Positions 54,678-63,965 of a DNA stretch of 64,000 nt are shown one piece after another (positions within the stretch are counted from its first letter, which is position 1; each line of letters opens with the position of its first letter). Origin of the DNA: SZAS-79 sp963844255 (GTDB taxonomy: Bacteria > Pseudomonadota > Gammaproteobacteria > Burkholderiales > SG8-39); the NCBI GenBank assembly GCA_963844255.1, contig CAWJNP010000017.1, positions 179,602 through 243,601 of the forward strand, written 5' to 3'. The notes under the pieces are model-generated. The model was given only the letters and a program-made list of their open reading frames with translations. It was not told the origin of the DNA and searched no databases. Position numbers and translations under genes: made by a program.

Positions 54678-55664
54678 ATGGTCAAGAACATCTGTTCCGC
54701 AATCGCGCTTGCAGGCGCCGCGCTCGCGAGTCCGGCGCTGCACGCGCAGGACGCTTATCCGTCCAGGCCGATCACGATGATCGCGCCTTTCCCGCCGGGC
54801 GGCGTGGCCGATATCGTCGGCCGTCCGCTCGCCGCTGCGATGGAAAAGTCCCTGCATCAACCGGTGATCGTGCTCAACCGCAGCGGCGCCGGCGGCGCGG
54901 TCGGCACCACGGCGGCGGCGAAGGCGGCACCCGACGGCTACACGATCCTGATTTCGCTCTCTTCGATCTCGATCTTTCCGGTGTCCGACCCGATGAACGG
55001 CAAGCCGCTGCCCTACCAGCTTTCGGATTTTGCGCCGATCGCGTTGGTGACCTCGGACCCGACCGTGCTGGTGGTTGCGGCCGACAGCCCGTACAAGACC
55101 GTGCAGGATTTCGTTGCGGCGGCCAAGGCGAATCCGAACAGGATCAATTACTCCTCCTCCGGGGTGTATGGGACGCTGCACGTGGCGATGGAGATATTCG
55201 CCCATTCCGCGGGCATCCAGTTGTTCCATATCCCCTACCAAGGGGGAGGGCCCGCAGTCGCTGCGCTGCTCGGCGGGCAGGTCCAGGCGCTCGCCTCGGG
55301 TCCGGCCGCGGCCGTGGGACAGATCAAGGCGGGCAAGATGCGCGCGCTGGCCGGCTGGGGTGACCAGCGCCTGCCGCTGATGCCCGACCTGCCGACGTTC
55401 AAGGAACTCGGCTACAAGGACGTCGAGTTCTATATCTGGTCGGGCGTGTTCGCGCCGGCCGCAACACCCGCACCGGTGATCATGCGTCTTCGCGAAGCGG
55501 TGCGCGCGGCGGTCGCGGACCCGCTGTTCACGGGCGCGATGGAAAAAGTTCGGACCCCCGTGAGCTATCTTGATGCGCCCGAGTTCAGCAGCTTCCTCGC
55601 CAAGGACGCAGCGCGGCTCAAGCAGGCGGTCGAAAAGATCGGCAGGATCGATCCGAAGAAATAG
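54678..55664 (+). CDS. Bug/TctC family tripartite tricarboxylate transporter binding protein
   Basis: A 328-residue periplasmic binding protein. The signal peptide is MVKNICSAIALAGAALASPALHAQ. The YPSRPITMIAPFPPGGVADIVGRPLA loop binds the carboxylate, with VNRSGAGGAVGTTAAAKAAPDGYTI as the second conserved stretch. It is complete and in frame, unlike the broken copy at 18311. No TctA/TctB membrane genes are nearby, as usual for Bug orphans. AAGGGGGAAG lies before the ATG. The ligand is unknown. Confidence 0.92.
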   Translation: MVKNICSAIALAGAALASPALHAQDAYPSRPITMIAPFPPGGVADIVGRPLAAAMEKSLHQPVIVLNRSGAGGAVGTTAAAKAAPDGYTILISLSSISIFPVSDPMNGKPLPYQLSDFAPIALVTSDPTVLVVAADSPYKTVQDFVAAAKANPNRINYSSSGVYGTLHVAMEIFAHSAGIQLFHIPYQGGGPAVAALLGGQVQALASGPAAAVGQIKAGKMRALAGWGDQRLPLMPDLPTFKELGYKDVEFYIWSGVFAPAATPAPVIMRLREAVRAAVADPLFTGAMEKVRTPVSYLDAPEFSSFLAKDAARLKQAVEKIGRIDPKK

Positions 55665-55686
55665 GCGCCCCGCCTGGTCGGCGCTG

Positions 55687-56904
55687 ATGGGATCGCCCGC
55701 AGTCGGCACGAAACCCGTGAAGATCCCGCCGGCCATCTGGGCGCTGGGATTCGTCAGCCTGCTGATGGACGTGTCCTCCGAGCTGATTCACAGCCTGTTG
55801 CCGGTGTTCATGGTCGTCTCGCTGGGTGCGAGCGTATTCGCGGTCGGCCTGATCGAGGGCGCGGCCGAGGCGATTGCACTCATCGTCAAGGTGTTCTCCG
55901 GCGTACTCAGCGACTGGTGGGGTCGGCGCAAACCCCTTGCGGTACTGGGCTACGGACTGGGGGCGCTGTCCAAACCCTTGTTTGCGTTGTCTGCCGGTCT
56001 GGGCCTCGTCGTCGCCGCACGGTTGATCGATCGCGTCGGCAAGGGGATCCGCGGCGCGCCGCGCGATGCCTTGGTCGCCGATCTTGCACCGCCCGAAGTA
56101 CGCGGTGCGGCGTTCGGCCTGCGCCAGGGGCTCGACACGGTCGGCGCATTCCTCGGTCCGCTCCTGGCGATGGGTCTGATGCTGTTGTGGGCGAACGATT
56201 TTCGCGCGGTGTTCTGGGTTGCCGTGGTGCCCGCCTTTCTTTCCGTGGCGTTGCTTGTGTTTGGCGTGCAGGAGCCTGAGCGAGTGCAGACGGGCGAGGC
56301 GCGCACAAATCCGATCCGAAGAGACAACCTGCGCCGGCTGGGACGCGCGTACTGGTGGGTTGTCGTGATCGGTGCAGTCTTCACGCTCGCGCGTTTCAGC
56401 GAGGCGTTTCTCGTACTGCGCGCAGCCGAAGGCGGACTGCCAATCGCCTATGTGCCCCTGGTTGCGATCGGCATGAATCTGGTTTACGCGGCGTCGGCCT
56501 ATCCGTTTGGCAGGCTGTCGGACCGAATGAGCCATCCGGCGCTGCTGGCGTTCGGGCTCGTCCTGCTGATCGCAGCCGACGCGGCACTGGCGCGCAGCAA
56601 TCACTGGACCTGGGTCTGGGCCGGCGCTTCGCTCTGGGGCCTGCACATGGGCGTGACCCAGGGACTGCTCGCCGCGATGGTCGCCGACACGGCCCCCGCG
56701 GATCTGCGCGGCACCGCGTACGGATTCTTCAATCTGCTTTCCGGCATGGCGATGCTGCTGGCGAGCGCGCTCGCGGGCTTGCTGTGGGACCGCCTCGGCG
56801 CGGCCTTCACGTTCGGCGCGGGCGCAGTGTTCAGCGCTGCAGCATTGCTCCTGCTCGCGGACTGCACGCGCCGGCGCGTGTTTGTCCCGCGCCCCGCCCG
56901 TTAG
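55687..56904 (+). CDS. MFS transporter
   Basis: A 405-residue major facilitator with 12 hydrophobic segments. Loop 2-3 has GVLSDWWGRRKPLAVLGYG, the MFS signature, and RLIDRVGKGIRGAPRDALVAD after helix 5 is typical of a group of uncharacterised exporters. The central loop (EPERVQTGEARTNPIRRDNLRRLG) is charged and cytoplasmic. It begins 22 bases after the Bug gene and ends eight bases before the thioesterase gene. The substrate cannot be assigned. Confidence 0.87.
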   Translation: MGSPAVGTKPVKIPPAIWALGFVSLLMDVSSELIHSLLPVFMVVSLGASVFAVGLIEGAAEAIALIVKVFSGVLSDWWGRRKPLAVLGYGLGALSKPLFALSAGLGLVVAARLIDRVGKGIRGAPRDALVADLAPPEVRGAAFGLRQGLDTVGAFLGPLLAMGLMLLWANDFRAVFWVAVVPAFLSVALLVFGVQEPERVQTGEARTNPIRRDNLRRLGRAYWWVVVIGAVFTLARFSEAFLVLRAAEGGLPIAYVPLVAIGMNLVYAASAYPFGRLSDRMSHPALLAFGLVLLIAADAALARSNHWTWVWAGASLWGLHMGVTQGLLAAMVADTAPADLRGTAYGFFNLLSGMAMLLASALAGLLWDRLGAAFTFGAGAVFSAAALLLLADCTRRRVFVPRPAR

Positions 56905-56912
56905 AATCCCGC

Positions 56913-57335
56913 ATGGCACAGGTTTTCCTCACCGAACGCAAGATCCGCTTCTCGCATTGCGACCCGGCGGGCATCGTCTATTTCGTCAACTTCTTCGACA
57001 TGGTCAGCGGCATCGTCGAAGACTGGTTCGGCGACGCCATCGGATTCACCTTCAACGAGATGCATATCGGCAAGCACGTGGGTTTTCCGATCGTCAATAC
57101 CGGCTGCGAGTTCTTCAAGCCCTGCCATCTCGGCGACAGGCTTGCCCTCGAACTGTCGATACTCAAGCTCGGGCGCAGCTCGATCGAGTTTTCCATCACG
57201 GGTCGTGTCGCCGAGGAAGAAAAGTTTCGCGCACGGCACAAGGTCGCGATGATGTCGCTGGAAACGCTGAAGTCCCTCCCGATTCCAGAGGATTTGCGCA
57301 CAAAGATGGCGCCGTACGTGCAGAACGCGGCCTAG
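56913..57335 (+). CDS. 4-hydroxybenzoyl-CoA thioesterase family (hotdog) protein
   Basis: A 140-residue hotdog-fold acyl-CoA thioesterase. KIRFSHCDPAGIVYFVNFFDMVSGIVEDWF contains the catalytic Asp of the 4HBT type (HCDPAGIVY, about 15-23). Conserved beta-strands follow (GFPIVNTGCEFFKPCHLGD). It probably hydrolyses aryl- or acyl-CoA. TAGAAT stands five bases before the ATG, one short of the leaderless spacing elsewhere, so it may have its own promoter. Confidence 0.9.
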   Translation: MAQVFLTERKIRFSHCDPAGIVYFVNFFDMVSGIVEDWFGDAIGFTFNEMHIGKHVGFPIVNTGCEFFKPCHLGDRLALELSILKLGRSSIEFSITGRVAEEEKFRARHKVAMMSLETLKSLPIPEDLRTKMAPYVQNAA

Positions 57336-57372
57336 CTGCGCCGGAATCTTCAGTCGCGCGCCACGCAGACGA

Positions 57373-57434
57373 TGGCAGCAATCTGCCCGGAGACCCCCGC
57401 CAGTACTGGGCTTTAAGCCAAAAGTGGCAGCAAT
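57373..57434 (+). repeat. Direct repeat R2 (TGGCAGCAAT ... TGGCAGCAAT)
   Basis: Same architecture and same 52-base internal spacing as R1: TGGCAGCAAT at 57373 and 57425, CCCGGAGACCC after the first, AAAAG before the second. The interior has diverged. R1 and R2 are in direct orientation 3.1 kb apart and bracket the HTH remnant, Bug, MFS and thioesterase genes. Confidence 0.6.
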
Positions 57435-57440
57435 ACCATT

Positions 57441-58823
57441 TCAGGCGGGCGAAGGCCAGGCTTTCTGCGCCGGGCGAATTTTCTCGAGCAGGCGCGCGGC
57501 GCGCAACACGCCGGCATCGTCGAAGCGACGGCCGACGATCTGCACGCCGATGGGCAGACCCGAACCAGACGCCCTCCAGTTGAGCGATGCTGCGGGCTGC
57601 TCGGACATGTTGTACGGCACGGTGAAGGCGATATGCGGCAGCGCGTTGCGCGGGTCGTTTCCCGGGGCGGCGAATTCGGCTTCATAGGGCAGGATCGGCG
57701 AAGTCGGCGAGAGCACGAAGTCGTAAGGCTGGCAGGCATTCACGGCAGCCTCGCGCATTGCCATGACCTGGTTGTAGGCTGCAATCACGTCGCGGCCGGA
57801 GAAGCCCTTCGCGCGCCAGGTGCACCATTCGACGATGAAGGGCAGGATCTTCGCCTGCCTTTCCGGCGGCAGTTGGACGTAGTCGTTGTACGAGCGCGCT
57901 TCGAAAAACTGCGTCATGCCCTCGAGCATTTCAGGCGTGAGAAACGAGGGAATCTCCTCCACCACCGCGCCGGCCGCGGAGAGCGCCTGCGCGGCTGCTG
58001 CGGCGGCGGCACGCACTTCCGCATGCACCGGCAGCCCGGTCCTCATGTCGGGCAGGAAGCCGATGCGCAGCCCTTTCGCCGAAAGCGACTCCAGGCCCGC
58101 GGTGTAGTCGCGCGGTTCCCAGGGCAGGCTCATGTAGTCACGCGCGTCGGGCCGGGAAAGCGCGTTCATCATCAGCGCTGCATCACGCACGGTGCGCGCC
58201 ATCGGGCCGGTCACGCGGCCCAGGAACGGCGGATGCACCGGCACCCTGCCCAGGCTGGGCTTGAGCGCAAAGATTCCGCAGTGTGTCGCCGGCAGGCGCA
58301 CGGACCCGCCGATGTCGGTGCCCAGGTGCAGTGGTGCGTAACCTGCGGCGCAGGCTGCGCCCGCGCCTGAACTCGACCCCGAGGTATTGCGGTCGAGTTG
58401 CCAGGGGTTGCGCGTGAGGCCATGGATCGACGACAGGCCGGAGGACAGCATGCCGTAGTCGGGCATGGTGGTCTTGCCGAGAATGACGCAGCCGGCTTCG
58501 CGCATGCGCGCGGCCGGTGGCGCGTCCGCCGCCGCGGGTGCGATCCCTTCGTTGGCGGCGGTGCCGATGGGCGCCGGATCGCCCCGGGTCGCAATGTTCT
58601 CCTTGATGGTCACGGGGATACCGTCGAGTGCGGAGAGGGGTACGCCTTTCTGCCAGCGCGCTTCGGCCGCGCGGGCCTGCGCGAGCGCAGCCTCGGGCTG
58701 CAGCAGGTACATTGCGTTGAGCTTCGGTTCCCAGCGCGCGATGTGTTCGAGCGCGGCCTGCGTCACCTCGACCGGCGAGAGTTTTCCGGCGGCAAAGGCC
58801 GCGCACAGTTCAACCGCAGTCAT
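57441..58823 (-). CDS. Amidase signature family protein
   Basis: A 460-residue amidase-signature hydrolase. The Ser-cisSer-Lys triad is Lys74 (VTIKENIATRG), the cis-Ser in NTSGSSSGAGAACAAG near 150, and the nucleophile Ser in LGTDIGGSVRLPATHCG near 173. It resembles GatA in fold but is encoded without GatB/C, so it is a free-standing amidase acting on a small amide. AGGAGC stands before the ATG. It is divergent from the ugpB-like gene. Confidence 0.92.
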   Translation of the reverse strand: MTAVELCAAFAAGKLSPVEVTQAALEHIARWEPKLNAMYLLQPEAALAQARAAEARWQKGVPLSALDGIPVTIKENIATRGDPAPIGTAANEGIAPAAADAPPAARMREAGCVILGKTTMPDYGMLSSGLSSIHGLTRNPWQLDRNTSGSSSGAGAACAAGYAPLHLGTDIGGSVRLPATHCGIFALKPSLGRVPVHPPFLGRVTGPMARTVRDAALMMNALSRPDARDYMSLPWEPRDYTAGLESLSAKGLRIGFLPDMRTGLPVHAEVRAAAAAAAQALSAAGAVVEEIPSFLTPEMLEGMTQFFEARSYNDYVQLPPERQAKILPFIVEWCTWRAKGFSGRDVIAAYNQVMAMREAAVNACQPYDFVLSPTSPILPYEAEFAAPGNDPRNALPHIAFTVPYNMSEQPAASLNWRASGSGLPIGVQIVGRRFDDAGVLRAARLLEKIRPAQKAWPSPA

Positions 58824-58918
58824 GTGTTGCTCCTGGAATCGTCGAGGGTGCCGACGCGGTGAATGATAGCGCCAACAGCGCGCTATACTGCGGCGCGTTT
58901 CATCCGGAGGTCTCCCAC

Positions 58919-59210
58919 TTGCGTACCATCAGCGTGTTACTCGCACTGCTATTTTCTGCCGCGGCACATGCGGCACCGACGGAAATCCGCTTCTGGCATG
59001 CGATGGCCGGCCCGCTCGGCGATCAGGTGGAAGCGATCGCGAAGGAGTTCAATGCGGCGCAGAAGGAGTACGTGGTTTCCACCGCGTACAAAGGCAGCTA
59101 CGACGAAACGATGGCAGCGGCGTTCATCGCGCAACGCGCGGGCGATCCGCCGCACCTTGTGCAGATCTACGAGCTGGGCACCGCCAACATGATGGCTGCG
59201 ATGAAGGGAA
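58919..59210 (+). CDS. UgpB-like glycerol-3-phosphate/sugar ABC binding protein, cut at chimeric junction
   Basis: The first ~97 residues of a UgpB-type binding protein: signal peptide (RTISVLLALLFSAAAHAA), then TEIRFWHAMAGPLGDQVEAIAKEFN, the usual family opening, and YKGSYDETMAAAFIAQRAG...QIYELGTANMMAAMKG. After AMKG the sequence no longer matches the family and becomes GC-rich low-complexity DNA. The start is TTG at 58919, supported by GGAGG eight bases upstream. The full protein should be over 400 residues, so most is missing, by misjoin rather than by natural truncation. Confidence 0.85.
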
Positions 59211-59220
59211 CTGGCGGGGC
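59205..59220. other. Putative chimeric assembly junction
   Basis: Left of here: betaproteobacterial genes with long clean frames. Right of here: very GC-rich actinobacterial-type genes with dense frame breaks. The switch falls inside ugpB, with no insertion sequence, tRNA or repeat to account for it. Confidence 0.8.
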
Positions 59221-59224
59221 CCTT

Positions 59225-59560
59225 GCCGAGTGCGGCGCGGGCGGCGCGGCCCTTGCCCTCGAGGTTCTGCGCCCTCGCCTCGTCGGCGACCTCGGTCTCC
59301 TCGCAGCGCACGGCTGGTGTTGAGGCCCATGGCCAGGAGCTTGAAGCTCGAGCCAGCCGACGATGGCGAAGATGCCGAGGGCGACGCCCCAGCATCAGCG
59401 GCGAGTCGGGCAACCGCCGCCCAACGCGACGACCGCCCCACTCACCAGGGCCCGATGGCGACGGCGAGCCCGGCGGCGATCCAGAAGACCGGGTCGGTGA
59501 GGAACGGCTGGCGGAAGGCGCCGAAGGTGCCACGGCGACGAGCGGAGGAAGGGGCCACGC
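59225..59560 (-). CDS. Possible small membrane protein, frame-broken and cut at junction
   Basis: On the minus strand a patchwork of frames reads FGAFRQPFLTDPVFWIAAGLAVAIGP, then SGAVVAL, PDSPLMLG and ALGIFAIVGWLEL. That would be about two or three membrane helices, followed by a charged CEETEVADEARAQNLEGKG tail that runs to the junction. No family is recognised, and the boundaries are uncertain because of the frame breaks. Confidence 0.35.
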
Positions 59561-59593
59561 GTCGGCACCGGTAGCCCCCTCCTCCTCGGCGGC

Positions 59594-60842
59594 TCAGTCC
59601 AGGTCGAGCGAGAGCATGCGGATCGCGTTGCCCCGCGGCGATCTTGTAGATCTGCTCGTCGGTCGAGGTCGACCATCATCTCGGGACGACCTCCTTGGTG
59701 TGCGGCCACGTGGAGTCGGTGTGGGGGTAGTCGGTCTCGAAGGTGATGTTGTCGACGCCGACGACGTCGAGGCTCTCGAGGCCGTGCCGGTCGCGGAAGA
59801 AGCAGCCGAAGACCTGGCGGTAGTAGTAGGTCGACGGCGGCTCGGGGATGACGTCCTGTCGACGCCGCCCCACGCCCGGTGCTCGTTCCACACGTCGTCG
59901 GCCCGCTCGAGGACGTAGGGGATCCAGCCGATCTGGCCCTCGGAGTAGGCGAGCTTGAGCGTCGGGGAAGCGCACGAGCACGCCGGAGAACAGCCAGTCG
60001 GTCAGCGAGCGCCATGGAGTTGTTGAAGCTGAGCGTGGCGCTGCACCGCGACGGGCGCGTCGGGCGACGTGGCCGGCATCTGCGACGACGAGCCGATGTG
60101 CATGTTGACGACGGTGCTCGGTGTCCTCGCACGCCTGCGAAGAACGGGTCCCAGTAGCCGGAGTGGATCGACGGCAGGCCGAGGTGGGGCGGGATCTCGC
60201 GTGAAGCACACGGCGCGCACGCCGCGCGCGGCGTTGCGGCGCACCTCGGCGGCGGCCAGCTCGGCGTCCCACAGCGGGACGATGAACAGCGGGATCAGGC
60301 GGCCGTCGGAGTCGCCGCACCACTCCTCGACCATCCAGTCGTTGTAGGCCTGGACGCAGGCCAGCGCCGAGCTCCTTGTCCTTGGCCTCGGTGAAGGTCT
60401 GGCCGCAGAACCGGGGGAAGGTCGGGAAGCACAGCGACGCCTCGACGTGGTTGACGTCCATGTCCTCGAGGCGGGCCTTCGGGTCGTAGCAGCCCGGGCG
60501 CATCTCGTCGTAGGTGATGGGCGTCATGGTCATCTCGTCGCGGGGGAACCCGACGGCGGCGACGTGGCGCTTGTGGATGTAGAGGTCCTCGTAGCACCAG
60601 CAGTCGGCCGAGCGGCCCGTCGGGGTCGAAGTCATGCTCGTAGACGCGTAGCTGCCGCCGATGTGAGCTCAGGGCGCCGACGCCGCGGCGCTCGACGCGG
60701 GGCCCGATCGTCCTTGAACTTCTCGGGCAGGCGGTCCTGCCACACGTGCGGCGGGCTCGACGACGTGGTCGTCGACGCTGATGATCTTCGGGATGACCCG
60801 CTCGGTGCCGGTCGTCGTGGGATCGGGGGCGGTGATCGTCAC
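59594..60842 (-). CDS. Amidohydrolase family protein (actinobacterial type), about ten frame breaks
   Basis: An amidohydrolase-2 protein of about 400 residues. ISVDDHVVEP opens the fold, YDEMRPGCYDPKARLEDMD and EASLCFPTFPRFCGQTF follow, then LIPLFIVPLWDAELAAAEVRRNA, GVLVRFP, VGVDNITFETDYPHTDSTWP and RGNAIRMLSLDLD at the end. These segments are spread over all three minus frames. The GTG start at 60842 has GGAG seven bases upstream. Such enzymes often sit in actinobacterial steroid or aromatic degradation clusters. It is divergent from the acyl-CoA dehydrogenase, and two palindromes lie between them. Confidence 0.75.
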
Positions 60843-60945
60843 GGTGCTCTCCTGTGTGGTCGCGGTGCCCCCGTCGGTGGGGCCCCTCGTCGGACTGTGG
60901 CCAGCGGACGTGGCGTGACCCCCCGGTCGCACCATCGTAACGAGA

Positions 60946-60966
60946 AACCTGACGACCCGTCAGGTT
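60946..60966. promoter_or_regulatory. Operator-like palindrome 1 (CTGACG-N3-CGTCAG core)
   Basis: A perfect nine-base inverted repeat: AACCTGACG, ACC, CGTCAGGTT. It lies in the 236-base divergent gap between amidohydrolase and acyl-CoA dehydrogenase. The form suits a TetR-family dimer. Confidence 0.65.
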
Positions 60967-61013
60967 CTGCTCGCGGGGCGTCGAACGTCACGTCACCGGC
61001 GGCCTGCCCGGAA

Positions 61014-61028
61014 CTGACGGCGCGTCAG
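61014..61028. promoter_or_regulatory. Operator-like palindrome 2 (CTGACG-GCG-CGTCAG)
   Basis: The same six-base arms and three-base spacer as palindrome 1, with cores 65 bases apart. It lies 50 bases before the acyl-CoA dehydrogenase start. Confidence 0.65.
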
Positions 61029-61078
61029 GGGCTGGCGTACGATCGCCCGCCGACCGAGTTGCCAGCCGGAGGGGTGCC

Positions 61079-62250
61079 GTGGACCTGACCTTCACCGAGG
61101 CCGAGGAGGCCTTCCGGGCCGAGGCCCGCGCCTGGCTCGAGGCCAACGTGCCGACCGAGCCGCTGCCGTCGAGCGACACCGCCGACGGCTTCGCCGCCCA
61201 CCTCGAGTGGGAGCGGCTGCTCTTCGAGCGCCGCTGGTCGGTCGTGTCGTGGCCCGAGGAGTACGGCGGCCGCGACGCCTCGCTCGTGGGAGTGGCTGAT
61301 CTTCGAGGAGGAGTACTACCGCGCGGGCGCGCCCGCAGCGGGTCACCCAGAACGGCATCTTCCTGCTCGCGCCCGACCATCTTCGACTTCGGCACCGCCG
61401 GAGCAGAAGGACCGCTTCCTGCCCGCGATGGCCAGCGGCGGAGGACCTGTGGGCCAGGGCTGGTCCGAGCCCGACGCCGGCTCGCGACCTCGCCGGCATC
61501 AAGCAGCCGCGCCGGCCGCGACGACGAGCGCGGCGGCTGGGTGCTCAACGGCCAGAAGACCTGGACCACCCGCGGGCGCGTTCTGCACGCACTGGGGCTT
61601 CGGCCTGTTCCGCACCGACCCCGAGGCGCAGCGCCACACGCGGCCTGACCTACTTCCTCGTCCCGCTCGACGCCGACGGCGTCACCGTGCGCGGCCGATC
61701 GGCCGGCTCGACGGCGACGAGGGCTTCGCCGAGGTCTTCTTCGACGACGTCTTCGTGCCCGACGACCGACGTGCTCGGCGGCGGTCGGACGACGGCTGGG
61801 GCGTCGCCATGGCCACCGCCGGCACCGAGCGCGGCCTCACCCTGCGCTCGCCCGGGCCGCTTCTGCGCCGCCGCCGACCGGCTCGTCGAGCTCTACGCGC
61901 GACCGCGCGGACGCGACGGCGACCCGGCGCTGCGCGACCGGGTCGCCGACGCCTGGATCGACGCCGAGGCCTACCGGCTGCTACACCCTCGGCACCGTCA
62001 CGCGGCTCGCTGGCGGCGGCGAGCCCGGGGCGCCGAGTCGAGCCTCAACAAGGTCTTCTGGTCCGAGCTCGACGTCGCGCTCCACGAGACCGCGCTCGAC
62101 CTGCTCGGCGCCGCGAGGCCGAGCTCGACGTCGACGCGGCTGGATGCGAGGGCTACGCAGTTCTCGCTGTCCGGCCCGATCTACGCCGGCACCAACGAGA
62201 TCCAGCGCAACATCGTCGCCGAGCGCGTGCTCGGCCTCCCGCGGAAGAGG
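61079..62250 (+). CDS. Acyl-CoA dehydrogenase 1 (actinobacterial type), many frame breaks
   Basis: A flavin acyl-CoA dehydrogenase of about 390 residues. It begins GTG with GGAGG upstream: DLTFTEAEEAFRAEARAWLEANVP, RWSVVSWPEEYGGRDASL. Shifted pieces then follow in order: EEEYYRAGAP, PTIFDFGT, LPAMASG, GWSEPDAGS (FAD/substrate loop), GGWVLNGQKTWTT, FGLFRTDPEAQRH, LTYFLVPLDADGV, GRLDGDEGFAEVFFDDVFVPDD, and at the end SGPIYAGTNEIQRNIVAERVLGLPR, the family C-terminal motif. Breaks come every ~50-80 bases. The stop codon is hidden by a break, so the end is approximate. Confidence 0.75.
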
Positions 62251-62256
62251 TCGCCG

Positions 62257-63300
62257 ATGCACTTCGCCTTCACCGACGATCAGCTGCTGTTCCGCGACAC
62301 CGTCGCGCGACCTGCTCGCCAAGGAGTGCACGCCCGAGGCCGTGCGCGGCGCGCTGGCCGAACGACGACCGGCCGCGTGCCCCGAGCTGTGGGCCACGCT
62401 CGCCGAGATGGGCGTCGTCGGGCTCACCGTGCCCGAGGCCGCACGGTGGCCTCGGCATGAACGAGGTCGACCTCGTGCTGCTGCTCGACGAGGCCGGCCG
62501 CGTGGCGCTGCCCGAGCCGCTCGTCGAGACCACCGCCGTGGTCGCCCCGCTGCTCGCCGAGAACGCCTCCGGCGCCGTCGCCGAGCGGTGGTTGCCCGGC
62601 ATCGCCGCCGGCGAGGCCGTCGCCACGCGTGCAGCTCGCCGGTCAGCCCTTCGTGCACCGACGCCCACGTCGCCGACCTGCTCGTGGTCCAGCACGACGA
62701 CCGCATCTACGCCGTGCCCGGCGACGAGCTGCGCTCACCGCCGCAGCAGTCGGTCGACGGCGCCCGCCGGCTCTTCTCGCGTCGACTTCGACGCCGCCGA
62801 CGCCGAGCTCGTCGTCAGCGGCGAGGCCGGGCTGGCAGGCCGTCAACGAGGCCTTCGACCGCGGCGCGCTCGGCGGCCGCCGCGCGTGCTGGTCGGCCTG
62901 GCCGAGCAGATGATCGACATGACCGTCGAGTACGTCGTCGCCCGCGCGACCAGTTCGGCGTGCCGATCGGCAGCTTCCAGGCGGTCAAGCACCACCTCGC
63001 CGACGCCGAGCTGCAGGCCTCGAGTTCGCCCGGCCGCACGGTCTGGAACGCGCGCCTACTCGCTGGCCCACCGCCGCGCCCGACGCTCGAGCGCGACGTC
63101 TCGATGGCCAAGGCCTCGCCTCCGACGCCGCCGACGCTGGTCGGCCCGCAAGGCGCTGCAGTGCCACGGCGCCATCGGCTACACGTTCGAGTACGACCTG
63201 CACCTGTGGCTGAAGCGCGCGCTGGGCCCTCTCGGCCGCCTGGGGCGACGCCGCCTGGCACCGTCGTCGGGTCGCCCACGTCCTGCTCGACACTGACTGA
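62257..63300 (+). CDS. Acyl-CoA dehydrogenase 2 (actinobacterial type), many frame breaks
   Basis: A second, more divergent acyl-CoA dehydrogenase of about 345 residues: MHFAFTDDQLLFRDTV, LLAKECTPEAVRGALAE, LWATLAEMGVVGLTVPEA, GLGMNEVDLVLLLDEAGRVALPEPLVET, VLVGLAEQMIDMTVEYVVAR, KALQCHGAIGYTFEYDLHLWLKRA, ending RVAHVLLDTD. It lacks the catalytic-base region of classic enzymes as far as can be read and resembles the FadE partners that form heteromers in actinobacterial steroid catabolism. It follows gene 1 directly, so the two probably make one complex. Confidence 0.72.
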
Positions 63301-63418
63301 GCCGGCGCCACTCCTCCGCGGAAGCGGTGCGCTCGAAGGCGCGTCCGTCCAGGGCGGGAGCGGCGCACCGTTTCGCGTGCTGGGGGGGATCGGCCCGGAC
63401 TCCGTAGGCTGGTCGGCC

Positions 63419-63870
63419 GTGCCGATCCGTCCTGCCGATCCATCCGACCTGCCCGAGATCGCCGCGCTGATCCGTGAGCTGGCCGACTACGAGGAGATGA
63501 CCGACGAGGTCGTGTGGGACCTGCCCCAGCTCGAGCGCAGCTGTTCGGCCCCGATCCCGCCGCCCACGTGCTGCTGGCGGTCGCCGACGACGGCGCCGTC
63601 GCCGGCATGGCGCTGTGGTTCCGCACCTTCTCCACCTTCCTCGGCCGCTCCGGGCATCTGGCTCGAGGACCTCTTCGTGCGGCCGGAGCACCGGCGCCAC
63701 GGCTACGGCCTGGCCCTGCATCGAGCGAGCTCCGCACGATGACCGAGGGTCGCGTCGAGTGGGTGGTGCTCGACTGGAACACCTCGGCCCAGACCTTCTA
63801 CGACGGGCTCGGCGCCGCGCCGGTGCCGGGCTGGATCCGCTACCGCTGGGTGCCGGAGGAGCCAGCGATG
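63419..63870 (+). CDS. GNAT family N-acetyltransferase (actinobacterial type), frame-broken
   Basis: About 150 residues: PIRPADPSDLPEIAALIRELADYEEM opens the GNAT fold, LLAVADDGAVAGMALWFRTFSTFLGRSG forms the central strands, EDLFVRPEHRRHGYGLAL is the acetyl-CoA loop (RRHGYG), and WVVLDWNTSAQTFYDGLGAAPVPGWIRYRW the C-terminal motif. It resembles diamine/thialysine acetyltransferases. Start GTG at 63419. Three frames are used. The end is uncertain. Confidence 0.7.
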
Positions 63871-63965
63871 AGCGCCGAGCACCGTCGCCGGCCTGCTGAC
63901 CGTTGCCTCCGCGCCGCCGGCGTCACCCGTGCGTTCCGGGCGCCGGGCCACGACCTGCCCGTCCC

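Noticed and set aside
61979..62262. Fusion of the two acyl-CoA dehydrogenases into one protein
   Set aside because: The frames are continuous across 62,250 only because the stop of the first gene is hidden in an indel-rich stretch; each half has its own complete N- and C-terminal family motifs.
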